A DNA stretch of 45,979 bases from Anaerolineales bacterium (GTDB lineage Bacteria; Chloroflexota; Anaerolineae; Anaerolineales; Villigracilaceae): assembly GCA_016789025.1 (NCBI GenBank), contig JAEURC010000008.1, positions 1-45,979 on the forward strand, given 5' to 3'. A program made the position numbers and the translations under genes. Shown one piece after another: positions 18,501-26,120 of this stretch (position 1 is the stretch's first letter; each line of letters begins with the position of its first letter). The notes under the pieces are model-generated. The model did not search any database. It had not been told where the DNA came from and saw only the letters and a list, made by a program, of their open reading frames with translations.

Positions 18501-20768
18501 TTGATCGAGCGTGGAGGTGAAGCGCGCGAGTTTATCGGCGTTGTCATCCCAGTAGACTTGCAGGTTCAGGTCGCCGCGGTAAAGTCCGCCGAACGCATCG
18601 TAGCCATCCACGCGGAAGGGAAGCGGATAATCGTAGTCCGTTTCGTTGACGACGGCGGAGCCGGTGATGGCGAGGATGCCCTCATTGATCTGCAAGCGCA
18701 AATAATATTGAATGCCCTTTGCGACTTCCACGGGCTTATCGAATTCAAGCGTGAATTCATTTCCGCGCGGGTCTTTTGCGGCGGAGAAGTCGGATGTCAA
18801 TGAAGATGTGGCGAGGGTTTGTTCGGGCGTGTGTTCGGCGCCGCTGGAGAGAGTCAAGTTGAAGGTGGAGGGTGAGGCGAGCGCGTTGGTGGCGTGTGCG
18901 AGGGTGATGCCGGTGAGGAGTCCATCGACATTGGAGACAAAGGAGATATCGTACGGCGCGGATGCGTTGACGGAAGTTTCAGGCTGAATTGGAATAGGCT
19001 GGTTGTAGTTTGAATCGCCGGTCTCGATGTGCAAGTTGATCGGACCAGGCACGTTTTGATATATCCATCGTGATGCGGCGATGCGCGGCTCCTCGCGGGT
19101 GTAAATGCTTTGGAAGGCAAATGCCCACGCGGCGGTGAGTCCGATCACGATGATTGCAAGGGAGGTACGCAGTACGGAATACGAAGTGCGTAATTTGTAA
19201 TTCGCTATTGGTAATTGCTCGAATACCACCCACGCCGCCATCATCGCGAGCAATGGGTAGATGGGAAGTTGATAGCGCATGGTCGGGTTGAATTGAAGCG
19301 ATTGCCAGAGGAAGTATGCCGCCGTCCAGCCCCACAACAATGCGTGACGCCACTCGCCTTTGAGAATGCGCCAGCCCATGTAGAGGAATCCGATCCACGC
19401 GAGGATGCCGAGCGGAAGACCCAGGCCCCAGGTCGTCAGGTTCTCAAATGAATACAAATGCGAGCGCCGCGCCCATTGCAGGTTCCACGGCAGGTCGGCA
19501 TCGCCTTTGGCTTGAATGCGTTGTTCTTGAATATTGGCGATCCACTGCGGGTTGAGTCCAAGCCCGTCGAACGCATACGGCTGGAAAATGCGGAAGGAGA
19601 TCAGCGCGGCGAGTCCGCCGGCGATGAGGCAGGCGATAATGAGTAATTGGTAATTAGTAATTGGCAGACGGTGGGCGGTGGATGGCTGAGCGTCGATCAA
19701 CTCTGCATCAGGTTCGTTGGTCTGTTGTTTACGGTCGATGGTCAGATATCGAAGTGCAAACGCGCCGGGCAGGAGGATCGCCAGCGGATAAATATTCACC
19801 TTCGACGCCAGCGCCATGCCGTAGGCGATGCCGAAACCAATACTTAAGAGGAATAGAGGAGTAGAGAGTAGAGATTGGAGAATTGAAGAATTGGAGATTG
19901 GAGACTGGAGATTGGAGACTGGAGACTTGTCCTGAGCGTTGTCGAAGGGCTGGAGGTTGGAGGATTGGAGAATTGGAGAATTAGAGTCTGCAGAATCAGA
20001 AACAGGAGATTGAGGATTGGAGACTAGAGATGTGTCCTGAGCGTTGTCGAAGGACTGGAGACTGTCCGTTGATGCGGCGGGCAAGTCTCCGGTCTCTAGT
20101 CTCTTTTCTTTCCACAGCATGATCTCAACGGCGAAATAGATCGCCAGAAACGCAAACGGGTTGACGAATAGATCTGTGGTGAAGAAGTGCGACTGCTGGA
20201 TCTGCATCACCGTCAGCGCGGAGAAAAGCGAAGCCAGCAACGCCACACGGCGGTCGTACAAGCGCGAGACGATGGCATACAGGATCAGGATTGTGAACAG
20301 GTCGGCAAAGGCGGAGAATTGCCTGCCCAAAAGTTTCACATCAACTTGATCGTTCGTAGCTTCTGCAAGAGGCGCAAAAAACGCGGGCAGGTTCTTATTC
20401 TCTTTGACCCAGCGATTCAGTTCCGGTGTTGCTTCCGCGGCGACGCGTACGAGGGTCAGGGGCAGATTGCCATACACAAAGAAGGATTGCCCGCGGTTGT
20501 ACGGGCTGAGCGTGGATGTTTCACTGTTGAAATAATCGCTGAGGCTGAGCCAGACCTGTTTTTCGGTGGGGCAGGCGTCGATCGGCAGCGCCGCATCCGC
20601 GCATTTGTGCGCCCGCAAGTTGGCGACCACACCCGAAAGGAAATTCTCGTCCGGGTGTTGGTGCTCGCCTTCGCCCCAGTTCACGCCGGTCAAACGCAAA
20701 TAACCCGCCAGCGCGAGCACAAGCACAAGAAGAATATCGAAGAGCCAGAAATATTTTTTGTAATTCAT
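15585..20768 (-). CDS. GT39-like glycosyltransferase fused to a Chlor_Arch_YYY (DUF2298) domain
   Basis: A giant membrane protein of 1727 residues. The N-terminal half (about 1-900) has a PMT/GT39-like layout: first TM, then a polar loop with GEGEHQHPDENF (acidic, catalytic-loop-like), about 10 TM segments and an extracytoplasmic beta-rich region. The C-terminal half (about 930-1727) repeats the plan of the YYY protein downstream and carries YYYYG near residue 1075. Shared tails include NTIFKFY.Q.W and PSVVGWNWH/PTVLGWDNH. Repeat-derived low-complexity stretches occur near residues 219-303, 363-379 and 516-534. Likely a polyprenyl-sugar-dependent enzyme; substrate unknown. Confidence 0.85.
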   Translation of the reverse strand: MNYKKYFWLFDILLVLVLALAGYLRLTGVNWGEGEHQHPDENFLSGVVANLRAHKCADAALPIDACPTEKQVWLSLSDYFNSETSTLSPYNRGQSFFVYGNLPLTLVRVAAEATPELNRWVKENKNLPAFFAPLAEATNDQVDVKLLGRQFSAFADLFTILILYAIVSRLYDRRVALLASLFSALTVMQIQQSHFFTTDLFVNPFAFLAIYFAVEIMLWKEKRLETGDLPAASTDSLQSFDNAQDTSLVSNPQSPVSDSADSNSPILQSSNLQPFDNAQDKSPVSNLQSPISNSSILQSLLSTPLFLLSIGFGIAYGMALASKVNIYPLAILLPGAFALRYLTIDRKQQTNEPDAELIDAQPSTAHRLPITNYQLLIIACLIAGGLAALISFRIFQPYAFDGLGLNPQWIANIQEQRIQAKGDADLPWNLQWARRSHLYSFENLTTWGLGLPLGILAWIGFLYMGWRILKGEWRHALLWGWTAAYFLWQSLQFNPTMRYQLPIYPLLAMMAAWVVFEQLPIANYKLRTSYSVLRTSLAIIVIGLTAAWAFAFQSIYTREEPRIAASRWIYQNVPGPINLHIETGDSNYNQPIPIQPETSVNASAPYDISFVSNVDGLLTGITLAHATNALASPSTFNLTLSSGAEHTPEQTLATSSLTSDFSAAKDPRGNEFTLEFDKPVEVAKGIQYYLRLQINEGILAITGSAVVNETDYDYPLPFRVDGYDAFGGLYRGDLNLQVYWDDNADKLARFTSTLDQADYIFIPTNHQYAQITRLPERYPLTTLYYRELIGCPIGENIIRCYHEAQPGMYEGRLGFDLIAVFETFPKLGNFEINDQYAEEAFTFYDHPKVLIFKKSGNYDTAQVQSTLSAVDLTQVTRLTPRQFSDYKSLMLPADKLAQQRAGGTWSQLFDYNSALNSNPWLGLLVWYLFISILGLAVYPLIRLAMPGLADKGYPLSRALGLVLFSWLAWMGGSIGIPYTRPTIAIVFGLILLMGAGLGYYQRDELREEWKTKRKYFLLIEGIFLLFFFTDLFIRIGNPDLWHVSKGGERPMDFSYFNAVIKSTSFPPYDPWFAGGYINYYYYGFVLVGTPVKLLGIVPSIAYNFILPTLFAIVGISALSIGWNLAEDRKSNVDDEQPSTFDLRLVSGLAASFLAILLGNLGTVQMIYNRLQQLGSLGAFSWDSTFAQRVKWATEGLKLITQGGSLPVGPGDWYWDPSRVVPPGGGNEITEFPLFTFLYSDLHAHMIVMPLALLTISWALSVVMARASWKSQARPASEAWMTGLGFLVGGLIIGAVFPTNLSDTYTYLLIGVVAVAYSVWRYVDAKSLIHRIAWTGGAVALLFALSRLLYLPYRIAYYQAYSALDPWKGPFTPLASYFTMWGLFLFIIVAWMAWETRGWMAQTPASSLRKLKPFQWLIEGALIVFVLMLFVIQYMQSSTEYGGVAVAWVALTIAAWAGVLMLRPSLPDTKRFALFLIGTALLITVVVEVVVVRGDIGRQNTIFKFYLQSWFMLAVSAAAAFAWTLPSVFRWLPGWRAFWQGALIVLISGAAMFTVSGTSGKIKDRWILEAPRTLDSMTFMEYAQYDDFGQRLVLAEDYRAIRWMQNNAQGSPVIVEANCPEYRWCTRFTIYTGLPSVVGWNWHQRQQRVLISPQVEARVAEVGDFYNAIDIEAARAFLKTYDVKYIIVGQLERAEYTPEGIAKFDQYESEYWREVYRDGATVIYEVMP
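19165..19220. repeat. Heptamer array GTACGNA/ATTNGTA in the fusion gene
   Basis: Eight consecutive 7-nt units on the plus strand: GTACGCA, GTACGGA, ATACGAA, GTGCGTA, ATTTGTA, ATTCGCT, ATTGGTA, ATTGCTC. Read in frame on the minus strand it encodes a polar linker (IANYKLRTSYSVLRTS) before a TM helix. The same word type (GTTACGAGATACGAGTTACG) lies in the spacer of the octamer element at 40709-40787. Confidence 0.8.
19857..20110. repeat. Long heptamer-repeat insertion inside the GT39-YYY fusion gene
   Basis: About 250 nt of GGAGATT/GGAGACT/AATTGGA units interrupted by two exact 21-nt copies of the TGTCCTGAGCGTTGTCGAAGG element (19928-19948 and 20033-20053). Read in frame it encodes about 85 residues rich in Ser, Gln, Asn and Pro, with recurring SNLQ, SPVS and FDNAQD words. 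It lies in a loop between two TM segments, so the protein tolerates it. Confidence 0.88.
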
Positions 20769-20774
20769 AATCTC

Positions 20775-20870
20775 AGACCTGACAGGTTTTCAATGGTACC
20801 CTGCAGGCAAACGGGCTTTCATAACAAAATAACTTCAACTAGTATAGTTTCGCGGAAACCTGTCGGGTCT
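20775..20870. repeat. Inverted repeat between the fusion gene and the 740-residue gene
   Basis: AGACCTGACAGGTTT (20775-20789) faces AAACCTGTCGGGTCT (20856-20870) with one mismatch in 15. It starts right after the stop of the 740-residue gene on the minus strand and ends 6 nt before the next ATG. Possible 3'-end or processing hairpin. Confidence 0.75.
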
Positions 20871-20871
20871 T

Positions 20872-23094
20872 TTAGTTACCCGGCACAAAGAATATCCAAA
20901 AATCGTGGCCGGAGATATCCGAATCGAACAAACGCAGGGCGCCGTTCGGGTATAAGGCTTTTAAAGCATCCACCGATTGTTGGTCGTTCACTGTCGGATC
21001 CTCAGTGTTGGCTTTGAGGATGAATAATTTTGGTCCATTCAGAGCCAGCGTAGATGCAAAATTTTCGGGCCACAGCGCCATGTCGCGGTTCGGGATTCCC
21101 GCCCACGCGGCAGGCAGGCGCGTATCTACCCAATACGGGAACGGCACCACCCACACCGTTTTTGTCGTCCCGTACGTTTGCTCGAACTCACGTATGACTC
21201 TTCCCATGTCGGATGTGTTCCACGATCCTAAACGGAATGAATTGGCGAACGTATCGAAAACAAGAGTGTAATTTTGTGAAGCGGAAGCCGCCAACAGGAT
21301 TCCCGTCAACCCCCAGGCGACGACGTTTCGCATCCCTCTCCCTTTCAGGCTGGTGGCCAAACCGTCGAGCGCCAACGCCGCCAGCAGAAAGGCGGGAATG
21401 CTCGCCGCGCCGGCGCGGTTGAGCGCCGGGTTTTCGCCGGGGAACGCCAGCGATAACGTGGATGGCAACTGCAACAACGGAATGGACACAAGCAGGAACA
21501 AATCCTGCCAGTGGCGTTTACGGATGTAGCGGATCAGCACGAGAACAAACCCAAACAGGAACAACGCGCCTGTCACCACATCCAGCGCGGGGCGGTGGGG
21601 GATCGAGTTGACCCAGATCTCGCCATCGTCGAGGTTATACATCATCAACGCCTTCCCCACGTTCGACGCGAAGATAACCGGGGCGGGTCCGGGCAATGGT
21701 TGTTCGACCGTGCTTAACCGGGAAAAAGCGCGGAACCCGAATGCCTCCGGGTTGTCGATCCAGAATCGTAACAAGGGGAGAAACACAAGCAACGAAGTAA
21801 TCGCCAACATCGCCAGCCAAACCGGCAACTCTCTGCGCGCGCCTTTCGATTGCGAGTGAATCCAATACAAGAGGAACGCCGCGATCACCACGAACGGAAC
21901 AATGCGGAACGGGCTATAGCCGTGCAAGCCAAGCCCGAGGAACAAGCCGGAGAGGAGGAAATCGTTGCGGTTACGGGTACGCAAGCCGCGCAGGAGGAAA
22001 AGAAGCGTCGGCGCCACGAAGAGGGGATAGAGCGGAAAGCGCAGTCCGATGCGGCTGATGACGTTGGGCCAGTAGGCGATTCCCGCGAGCATAAAGGCAA
22101 AGAGCGCCACGCGCTTCCCGCCGATTTCTTTTCCGAGCAGGTAAATAAATGGCAGGGTCAAAAAGCCGAGGATGGCGGTGCCGAGTTTGAGACTGAGATA
22201 CGACAAACCGGTGCCGAAGATATTTGCCACCCAGAGAGTCCAATACATTTGAATGGCTTCGCGCCCGGTATTACGCGGGAAGAAAATGCGCGTGTCGCCT
22301 TGCGATACGTCGTACACATCGTACAGTTTTTCGGCATGGTCGCTGAACGGTTCTGCCGGCACGGTCTCTGTCTGCGTGAAGCGGAAGAAGAACGCCAGGG
22401 CGGTGACGGCGAGGAGGAGGATCGTCCAGCGCGAGATGGTGATCGTCCATGTATCGCGTTTGAAAAAGCCTGCAATTTGCGCCAGCCAGTTTTGGGATCC
22501 CGGCGTCCGAATCCACAACGCGCCTATAAAGGCAAGCACGGCAAGCGCCCAAACCGTAACGTTAAGCGTGGTGAAGAGGTTTTCGTCTAACAGGGTGAAC
22601 GCCCACAGACCAAGCCCTAGGCTGAGGATCAGCATCACTGGGCGATAGGTAAGCGGGTCTGTCCGATCGGAAGTTTCAGCAAGAGGCGCGAGAGTCCATT
22701 CGCCGCGATAGAGTCCCCATCCCAGCGTGAAAAGCGCGGCGACGAACAGCGTGACTCCCAACTGGGTGTCCGGCGGCGGTTCGAGGAGCCATTGACCTGC
22801 CAGCGCAAGAAAGAGCGCAAACAGGGAACTCCAGGGGAAGGGGGAGGGCGGTTCAACCTTGGTCTCCGGTGGTTGGAGGCTGACGGTGGTCGAGAGAGGA
22901 TCGGAATCTGCCGCGAGGAGGCTATCGAGATCGGAGACCGGAGGCTGTAAACGTTCAGGCTGATCGTTTGCCGTTGACGATTTTTCCTCCTCGGCAAAGC
23001 CGGGAATCTGAACCCTGCCGCCTCGAAACAGCGATTTGAGGTAATCGAGAACGCTAGGTTCGTCGAGCGGAGGTTGGCGGTGAGGAGTGTTCAT
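20872..23094 (-). CDS. Glycosyltransferase family 39-like membrane protein
   Basis: 740 residues. The first about 90 residues are polar and cytoplasmic (Pro/Ser-rich). Then follow about 12 TM segments with an extracellular loop ETVPAEPFSDHAEKLYDVYDV, whose acidic and His residues resemble the catalytic loop of PMT/ArnT-type GT-C enzymes. A C-terminal soluble region (about 590-740) has a compact alpha/beta pattern (VWVVPFPYWVD, RDMALWPEN). It is the most upstream gene of the large-membrane-protein block and probably acts with the YYY proteins in transfer of lipid-linked sugars. Acceptor unknown. Confidence 0.78.
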   Translation of the reverse strand: MNTPHRQPPLDEPSVLDYLKSLFRGGRVQIPGFAEEEKSSTANDQPERLQPPVSDLDSLLAADSDPLSTTVSLQPPETKVEPPSPFPWSSLFALFLALAGQWLLEPPPDTQLGVTLFVAALFTLGWGLYRGEWTLAPLAETSDRTDPLTYRPVMLILSLGLGLWAFTLLDENLFTTLNVTVWALAVLAFIGALWIRTPGSQNWLAQIAGFFKRDTWTITISRWTILLLAVTALAFFFRFTQTETVPAEPFSDHAEKLYDVYDVSQGDTRIFFPRNTGREAIQMYWTLWVANIFGTGLSYLSLKLGTAILGFLTLPFIYLLGKEIGGKRVALFAFMLAGIAYWPNVISRIGLRFPLYPLFVAPTLLFLLRGLRTRNRNDFLLSGLFLGLGLHGYSPFRIVPFVVIAAFLLYWIHSQSKGARRELPVWLAMLAITSLLVFLPLLRFWIDNPEAFGFRAFSRLSTVEQPLPGPAPVIFASNVGKALMMYNLDDGEIWVNSIPHRPALDVVTGALFLFGFVLVLIRYIRKRHWQDLFLLVSIPLLQLPSTLSLAFPGENPALNRAGAASIPAFLLAALALDGLATSLKGRGMRNVVAWGLTGILLAASASQNYTLVFDTFANSFRLGSWNTSDMGRVIREFEQTYGTTKTVWVVPFPYWVDTRLPAAWAGIPNRDMALWPENFASTLALNGPKLFILKANTEDPTVNDQQSVDALKALYPNGALRLFDSDISGHDFWIFFVPGN

Positions 23095-23176
23095 GAGTGC
23101 GTATTGTGTCCCTTCGACTATGCTCAGGGCAACACTGTGAATTGCGCTTTGCGTTCCGGGTTTCGCGCTTCCCTGT

Positions 23177-23899
23177 TCACTTGTCTTTTTGTTTCCTGGC
23201 TATCACAATGATGCTTTCTCCCCAGCGCATGGGAAGGAAGATCAAGCCGGTGATTGCTTGAAATCCGCCGAATGAACCGAAGGTCAGTTTTTGGACCGCA
23301 TTGGGGATGAGCGGAATATACGGCACGTCCCAAAATCCATCGGAAAAGATTCGCGTAATTGTAAAGCCTGCGCCTTCGATCAAGGAGACCCATTCGGCTG
23401 GTCGCTTCAATGAGATGTGAGTTGGGTCTTGATAACCGATCCATTTTTCGCCTTTCCACGGCTTGAGCAGCGAGTCGAGGTTCGGCGTGGCAAGGATGAG
23501 CGCGCCGCCTGGCTCGATCACGCGACCGATCTCTTGGATCGCTTTTTGCGGGTCGGGCAAATGCTCCACAATGTGCTTGATGATAACCACGTTAAATGAG
23601 TTGTCGTTAAATGGAAGTTCCTGCGCGCTGGCGGTTTGCAGGCTTGTCTTCTTCACAACAGGCTGCGACTGTTTCACCGCCCAGTGGTTGATGTCGCAAC
23701 CGTACGTCTCGAACGTATCTTCGAGTTGCCCCACGAGATGCCCCATGCCCGAGCCTACCTCCAGCAGGCGCGCGCCGCGCCGTCCGTTGCGCCGCGCCAG
23801 CATGGCAAAAAAACGATTCGACCACCAATACATGCTGTATTTGGCGAAGGTGATGTTGGCGTAGGTGTGCGTGGAGAAATAATTTTCGTCGAAAGGCAT
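23177..23899 (-). CDS. SAM-dependent methyltransferase (class I), glycan cluster
   Basis: 240 residues from MPFDENYFS. The upstream extension to 23929 would only translate an octamer repeat, so it is rejected. Motif I LLEVGSGMGHLVGQL near residues 45-59, the acidic residue in YGCDIN at the end of strand two, VVIIKHIVEHLPDP (motif IV/post-motif) and GGALILATPN (about 126-135) define a Methyltransf_11/25-type fold. A hydrophobic C-terminal stretch may attach it to the membrane. The neighbouring GT4 and methyltransferase genes suggest sugar or polyprenyl-linked glycan methylation, but the substrate is unknown. Confidence 0.85.
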   Translation of the reverse strand: MPFDENYFSTHTYANITFAKYSMYWWSNRFFAMLARRNGRRGARLLEVGSGMGHLVGQLEDTFETYGCDINHWAVKQSQPVVKKTSLQTASAQELPFNDNSFNVVIIKHIVEHLPDPQKAIQEIGRVIEPGGALILATPNLDSLLKPWKGEKWIGYQDPTHISLKRPAEWVSLIEGAGFTITRIFSDGFWDVPYIPLIPNAVQKLTFGSFGGFQAITGLIFLPMRWGESIIVIARKQKDK

Positions 23900-23961
23900 G
23901 GGTGTATGTATACAAGTATCCAGGTACACAGGCGCGAAGCAGACCTATTTCCTTGTCTACT
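23900..23961. repeat. Octamer inverted-array element, copy 1
   Basis: Left arm units GTATACAA, GTATCCAG, GTACACAG (23908-23931), a 14-nt spacer, then right arm TATTTCCT and TGTCTACT (23946-23961). The stop codon TAG of the upstream methyltransferase lies inside the last unit. The other end abuts the ATG of the next gene. Same family as 28687, 36581, 40709 and 43668. Confidence 0.8.
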
Positions 23962-24748
23962 TCTTCCTCGCGATATAAAACGTAAATGTCCCGTTCTCGA
24001 TCGGTTCAGGCGAGGCGTATTTGCTTACATATTGTTTCGTTAGCCAGAGATTCCATTGTGTGCGTGAGAGTATCCAACGCCCTGAGAGAACGCGAGCCAA
24101 TACCGATGGAACGCCGAAGTAATGTCCCCATTCTAACACGCGCATCGCGGAGGGCGAGAAGTAGTGCCAGTACCGCATCATTTCAAAACCGGCGCGTTCG
24201 AGGCGCGTTTGCCAAACATCAGGCTCGTCGGCGTGATGCACGCGCGAAATTCTGCGAAACCAGTTTTCATACGGCGCGCCCAACACCTTCGAAATAGACA
24301 ATGCGGAAAAATATCTCGTGTTCGGCACGCAAAAGTAAAACGGCGCATCCTTCCTTAATACGCGCGCGGTCTCTTTCAACACATCGTCAATGTGCGGGAT
24401 GTGCTCCAACACCGAGTTGCTGAATCCGCTGGCGAAATAATTTGAAGGGAACGGCGACTTTGCGCCATCCGACTCCACCAACGATTTGTACGCGCCATAC
24501 TGTTTCGCCTCATGGATGGGTCCATGCCATGGGTCGAGTCCCACGTCAATTTTTTGGTTGAAGGTCAGCGAGGCAAAGTGACCGTCGCCGCATCCCACAT
24601 CGTAGACCGGCGCGGGCAGGGGCAGGTCTTGGTAGTACGATGATTCAATTGCCCGCAAAAACGCGCGGAAGTACGGCAGATCGCGGAGGTGCAGGAAGAG
24701 GAAGTCTTTTGATTGACGATTAACGATTGACGATTGACGATTGGTCAT
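23957..24748 (-). CDS. SAM-dependent methyltransferase (class I), second in the glycan cluster
   Basis: 263 residues. Motif I VYDVGCGDGHFASL near residues 48-61; SNSVLEHIPHIDDVLKE near 110-126; a Methyltransf_11 pattern. The ATG overlaps the TGA of the GT4 gene (ATGA), which fixes the start. Directly after it, residues 2-13 (TNRQSSIVNRQS) are encoded by a 7-nt tandem array (24711-24744), so the N-terminus is repeat-derived. The stop codon lies within octamer element copy 1. Likely methylates a sugar or lipid-linked glycan intermediate; substrate unknown. Confidence 0.85.
   Translation of the reverse strand: MTNRQSSIVNRQSKDFLFLHLRDLPYFRAFLRAIESSYYQDLPLPAPVYDVGCGDGHFASLTFNQKIDVGLDPWHGPIHEAKQYGAYKSLVESDGAKSPFPSNYFASGFSNSVLEHIPHIDDVLKETARVLRKDAPFYFCVPNTRYFSALSISKVLGAPYENWFRRISRVHHADEPDVWQTRLERAGFEMMRYWHYFSPSAMRVLEWGHYFGVPSVLARVLSGRWILSRTQWNLWLTKQYVSKYASPEPIENGTFTFYIARKK
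24711..24744. repeat. Heptamer array GATTGAC forming the N-terminus of a methyltransferase
   Basis: Consecutive 7-nt units GATTGAC, GATTAAC, GATTGAC, GATTGAC, GATTGGT on the plus strand. Because 7 and 3 share no factor, the reading frame cycles every three units and gives the repeated peptide word NRQS. Confidence 0.85.
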
Positions 24749-25905
24749 TGTTTTCCCATAAGCTTGGCGAACAACTTTTCATATTCCTGAGCGACAGAAT
24801 CAGGCTCATAGGATCTCTTGATGGATTCGATATCGCCTTTGAACTTTTGCGGTTCATTCAGGACGGTGAGGATGGACTCAGCCAAGTCAGCCGCATCGCC
24901 AATTCGAGCGACTCGTCCCATGCCGTGCATCGTCACGGGTTGCCTCACGCCCGGCAGCGCGGACGGGACGCACGGCGCTCCGTTCATCATCGCTTCGATC
25001 TGCACGAGCCCGAACGCCTCGGTGGAGTTTAAGGAAGGCACGGTCAACACATCGAGGTTGGGATAGAACGCCGCCATTTGAATCGGGTCGAGGTTTCCGA
25101 GAAACGCCCAATGACCGGCGTTTTCATATTCGCGGATGCGCGGCATGAGGCGGTCTGAATATGCCTGCTCGCCCATCACATTTTGATACGTGCCGGCGAA
25201 CAACACTTGCGCTTTGGGATGTTGTTTCAAAATAATCGGCAGCGCGTCGAGTAAAACCTCGACTCCCTTTTCCGCGGCGAAGCGCGCCGCCATGCCGATG
25301 ACCGGCTTGCGCTCGCGGATGCGATGTTCGACGGCGAACGCCTCCACGCTGCCGGGGAGTAGGGTCGGCAGTTCAACGGGAGGCAGGATGGGGGTCAGTT
25401 TTGAGGCGTAGCGCGAGAGGTAGGGCGAGTTGTCCGCGTAGTCCTGTGTGTACGTCACGATGTGATTCGAAAAGAATCCCGCCATGTTGTTTTGAAAATC
25501 CACCACGGCGTTGACGAAGCGGTTGAAGAAGCCAGGCGGCAGAAGCAGATCGCAGTGATAGGTGAGGACGGTGGGCTTGCCGAAGAGACGTCCGCGCAGC
25601 GCCACGCCGGGCGCGTCGAACTGCGGAAGATGAAGTTGAACGACATCGTGCTGCGCGACAAGTTTTGTGGCGATGACGCCGAACGTCGGCGCGATGACGC
25701 CTTTGCTAATGCGCGCCGCCACCGGCACGCGGATAATTTTTACGCCGTCTATCACCTCTTCGCGCGGAAGCGAGGGGTCGTATTGCGTTGTCATCACAGT
25801 GACTTCATGCCCGCGTTTGACAAAAGCGCGCGCGAGCCGCTCCGCGTAGATGGTCAGCCCCGATGTGTGCGGGCGATAGTAGGTGAGAACGGTGAGGATT
25901 TTCAT
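24745..25905 (-). CDS. GT4-family glycosyltransferase
   Basis: 386 residues in the GT-B fold. N-terminal domain starts MKILTVLTYYRPHTSGL with the substrate-loop Gly. The C-terminal domain carries GMAARFAAEKGVEVLLDA (about 205-222) and the EX7E motif STEAFGLVQIEAM (about 305-317), the nucleotide-sugar signature of retaining GT4 enzymes. Cytoplasmic, probably membrane-associated, adding a hexose to a lipid-linked glycan or glycolipid. It heads a coupled operon with the methyltransferase at 23957-24748. A TATAAT sits 11 nt before the ATG, giving a very short leader. Confidence 0.92.
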   Translation of the reverse strand: MKILTVLTYYRPHTSGLTIYAERLARAFVKRGHEVTVMTTQYDPSLPREEVIDGVKIIRVPVAARISKGVIAPTFGVIATKLVAQHDVVQLHLPQFDAPGVALRGRLFGKPTVLTYHCDLLLPPGFFNRFVNAVVDFQNNMAGFFSNHIVTYTQDYADNSPYLSRYASKLTPILPPVELPTLLPGSVEAFAVEHRIRERKPVIGMAARFAAEKGVEVLLDALPIILKQHPKAQVLFAGTYQNVMGEQAYSDRLMPRIREYENAGHWAFLGNLDPIQMAAFYPNLDVLTVPSLNSTEAFGLVQIEAMMNGAPCVPSALPGVRQPVTMHGMGRVARIGDAADLAESILTVLNEPQKFKGDIESIKRSYEPDSVAQEYEKLFAKLMGKQ

Positions 25906-25916
25906 AAAGCGGGACG

Positions 25917-25922
25917 ATTATA
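25917..25922 (-). promoter_or_regulatory. -10 box of the GT4 gene, near-leaderless
   Basis: TATAAT on the minus strand, 11 nt before the ATG at 25905. The predicted 5' leader is about 4 nt. No Shine-Dalgarno sequence is visible. Confidence 0.5.
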
Positions 25923-25991
25923 CACTCGTGAGGCGAGGTAATGCAGAGACTCGGATTGACTCTCATGCCTTTCTCTAGTCCGAAAACCTTT

Positions 25992-26028
25992 AACGCGAAT
26001 TACGCGAATAGGCGAATGGCGCGAATAA
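25992..26028. repeat. Short-period array ACGCGAAT type
   Basis: ACGCGAAT, TACGCGAAT, AGGCGAAT, GGCGCGAAT in a row (8-9 nt period), in the gap between the divergent GT4 and membrane-protein genes. Nothing else recognisable lies between 25923 and 26108. Confidence 0.7.
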
Positions 26029-26108
26029 AACTAAAACAGTTCTTCACGCAGTAGCGCTATGTGAAGGCGGGCAAACTGTCTCCTGAACTTTCGGGCGTAT
26101 TTACTTGT

Positions 26109-26114
26109 TACAAT
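26109..26114 (+). promoter_or_regulatory. -10 box, leaderless-type start
   Basis: TACAAT with exactly 6 nt before the ATG at 26121. It supports this ATG over the in-frame ATG at 26061, which lies upstream of the promoter. Confidence 0.6.
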
Positions 26115-26120
26115 CGGCGC

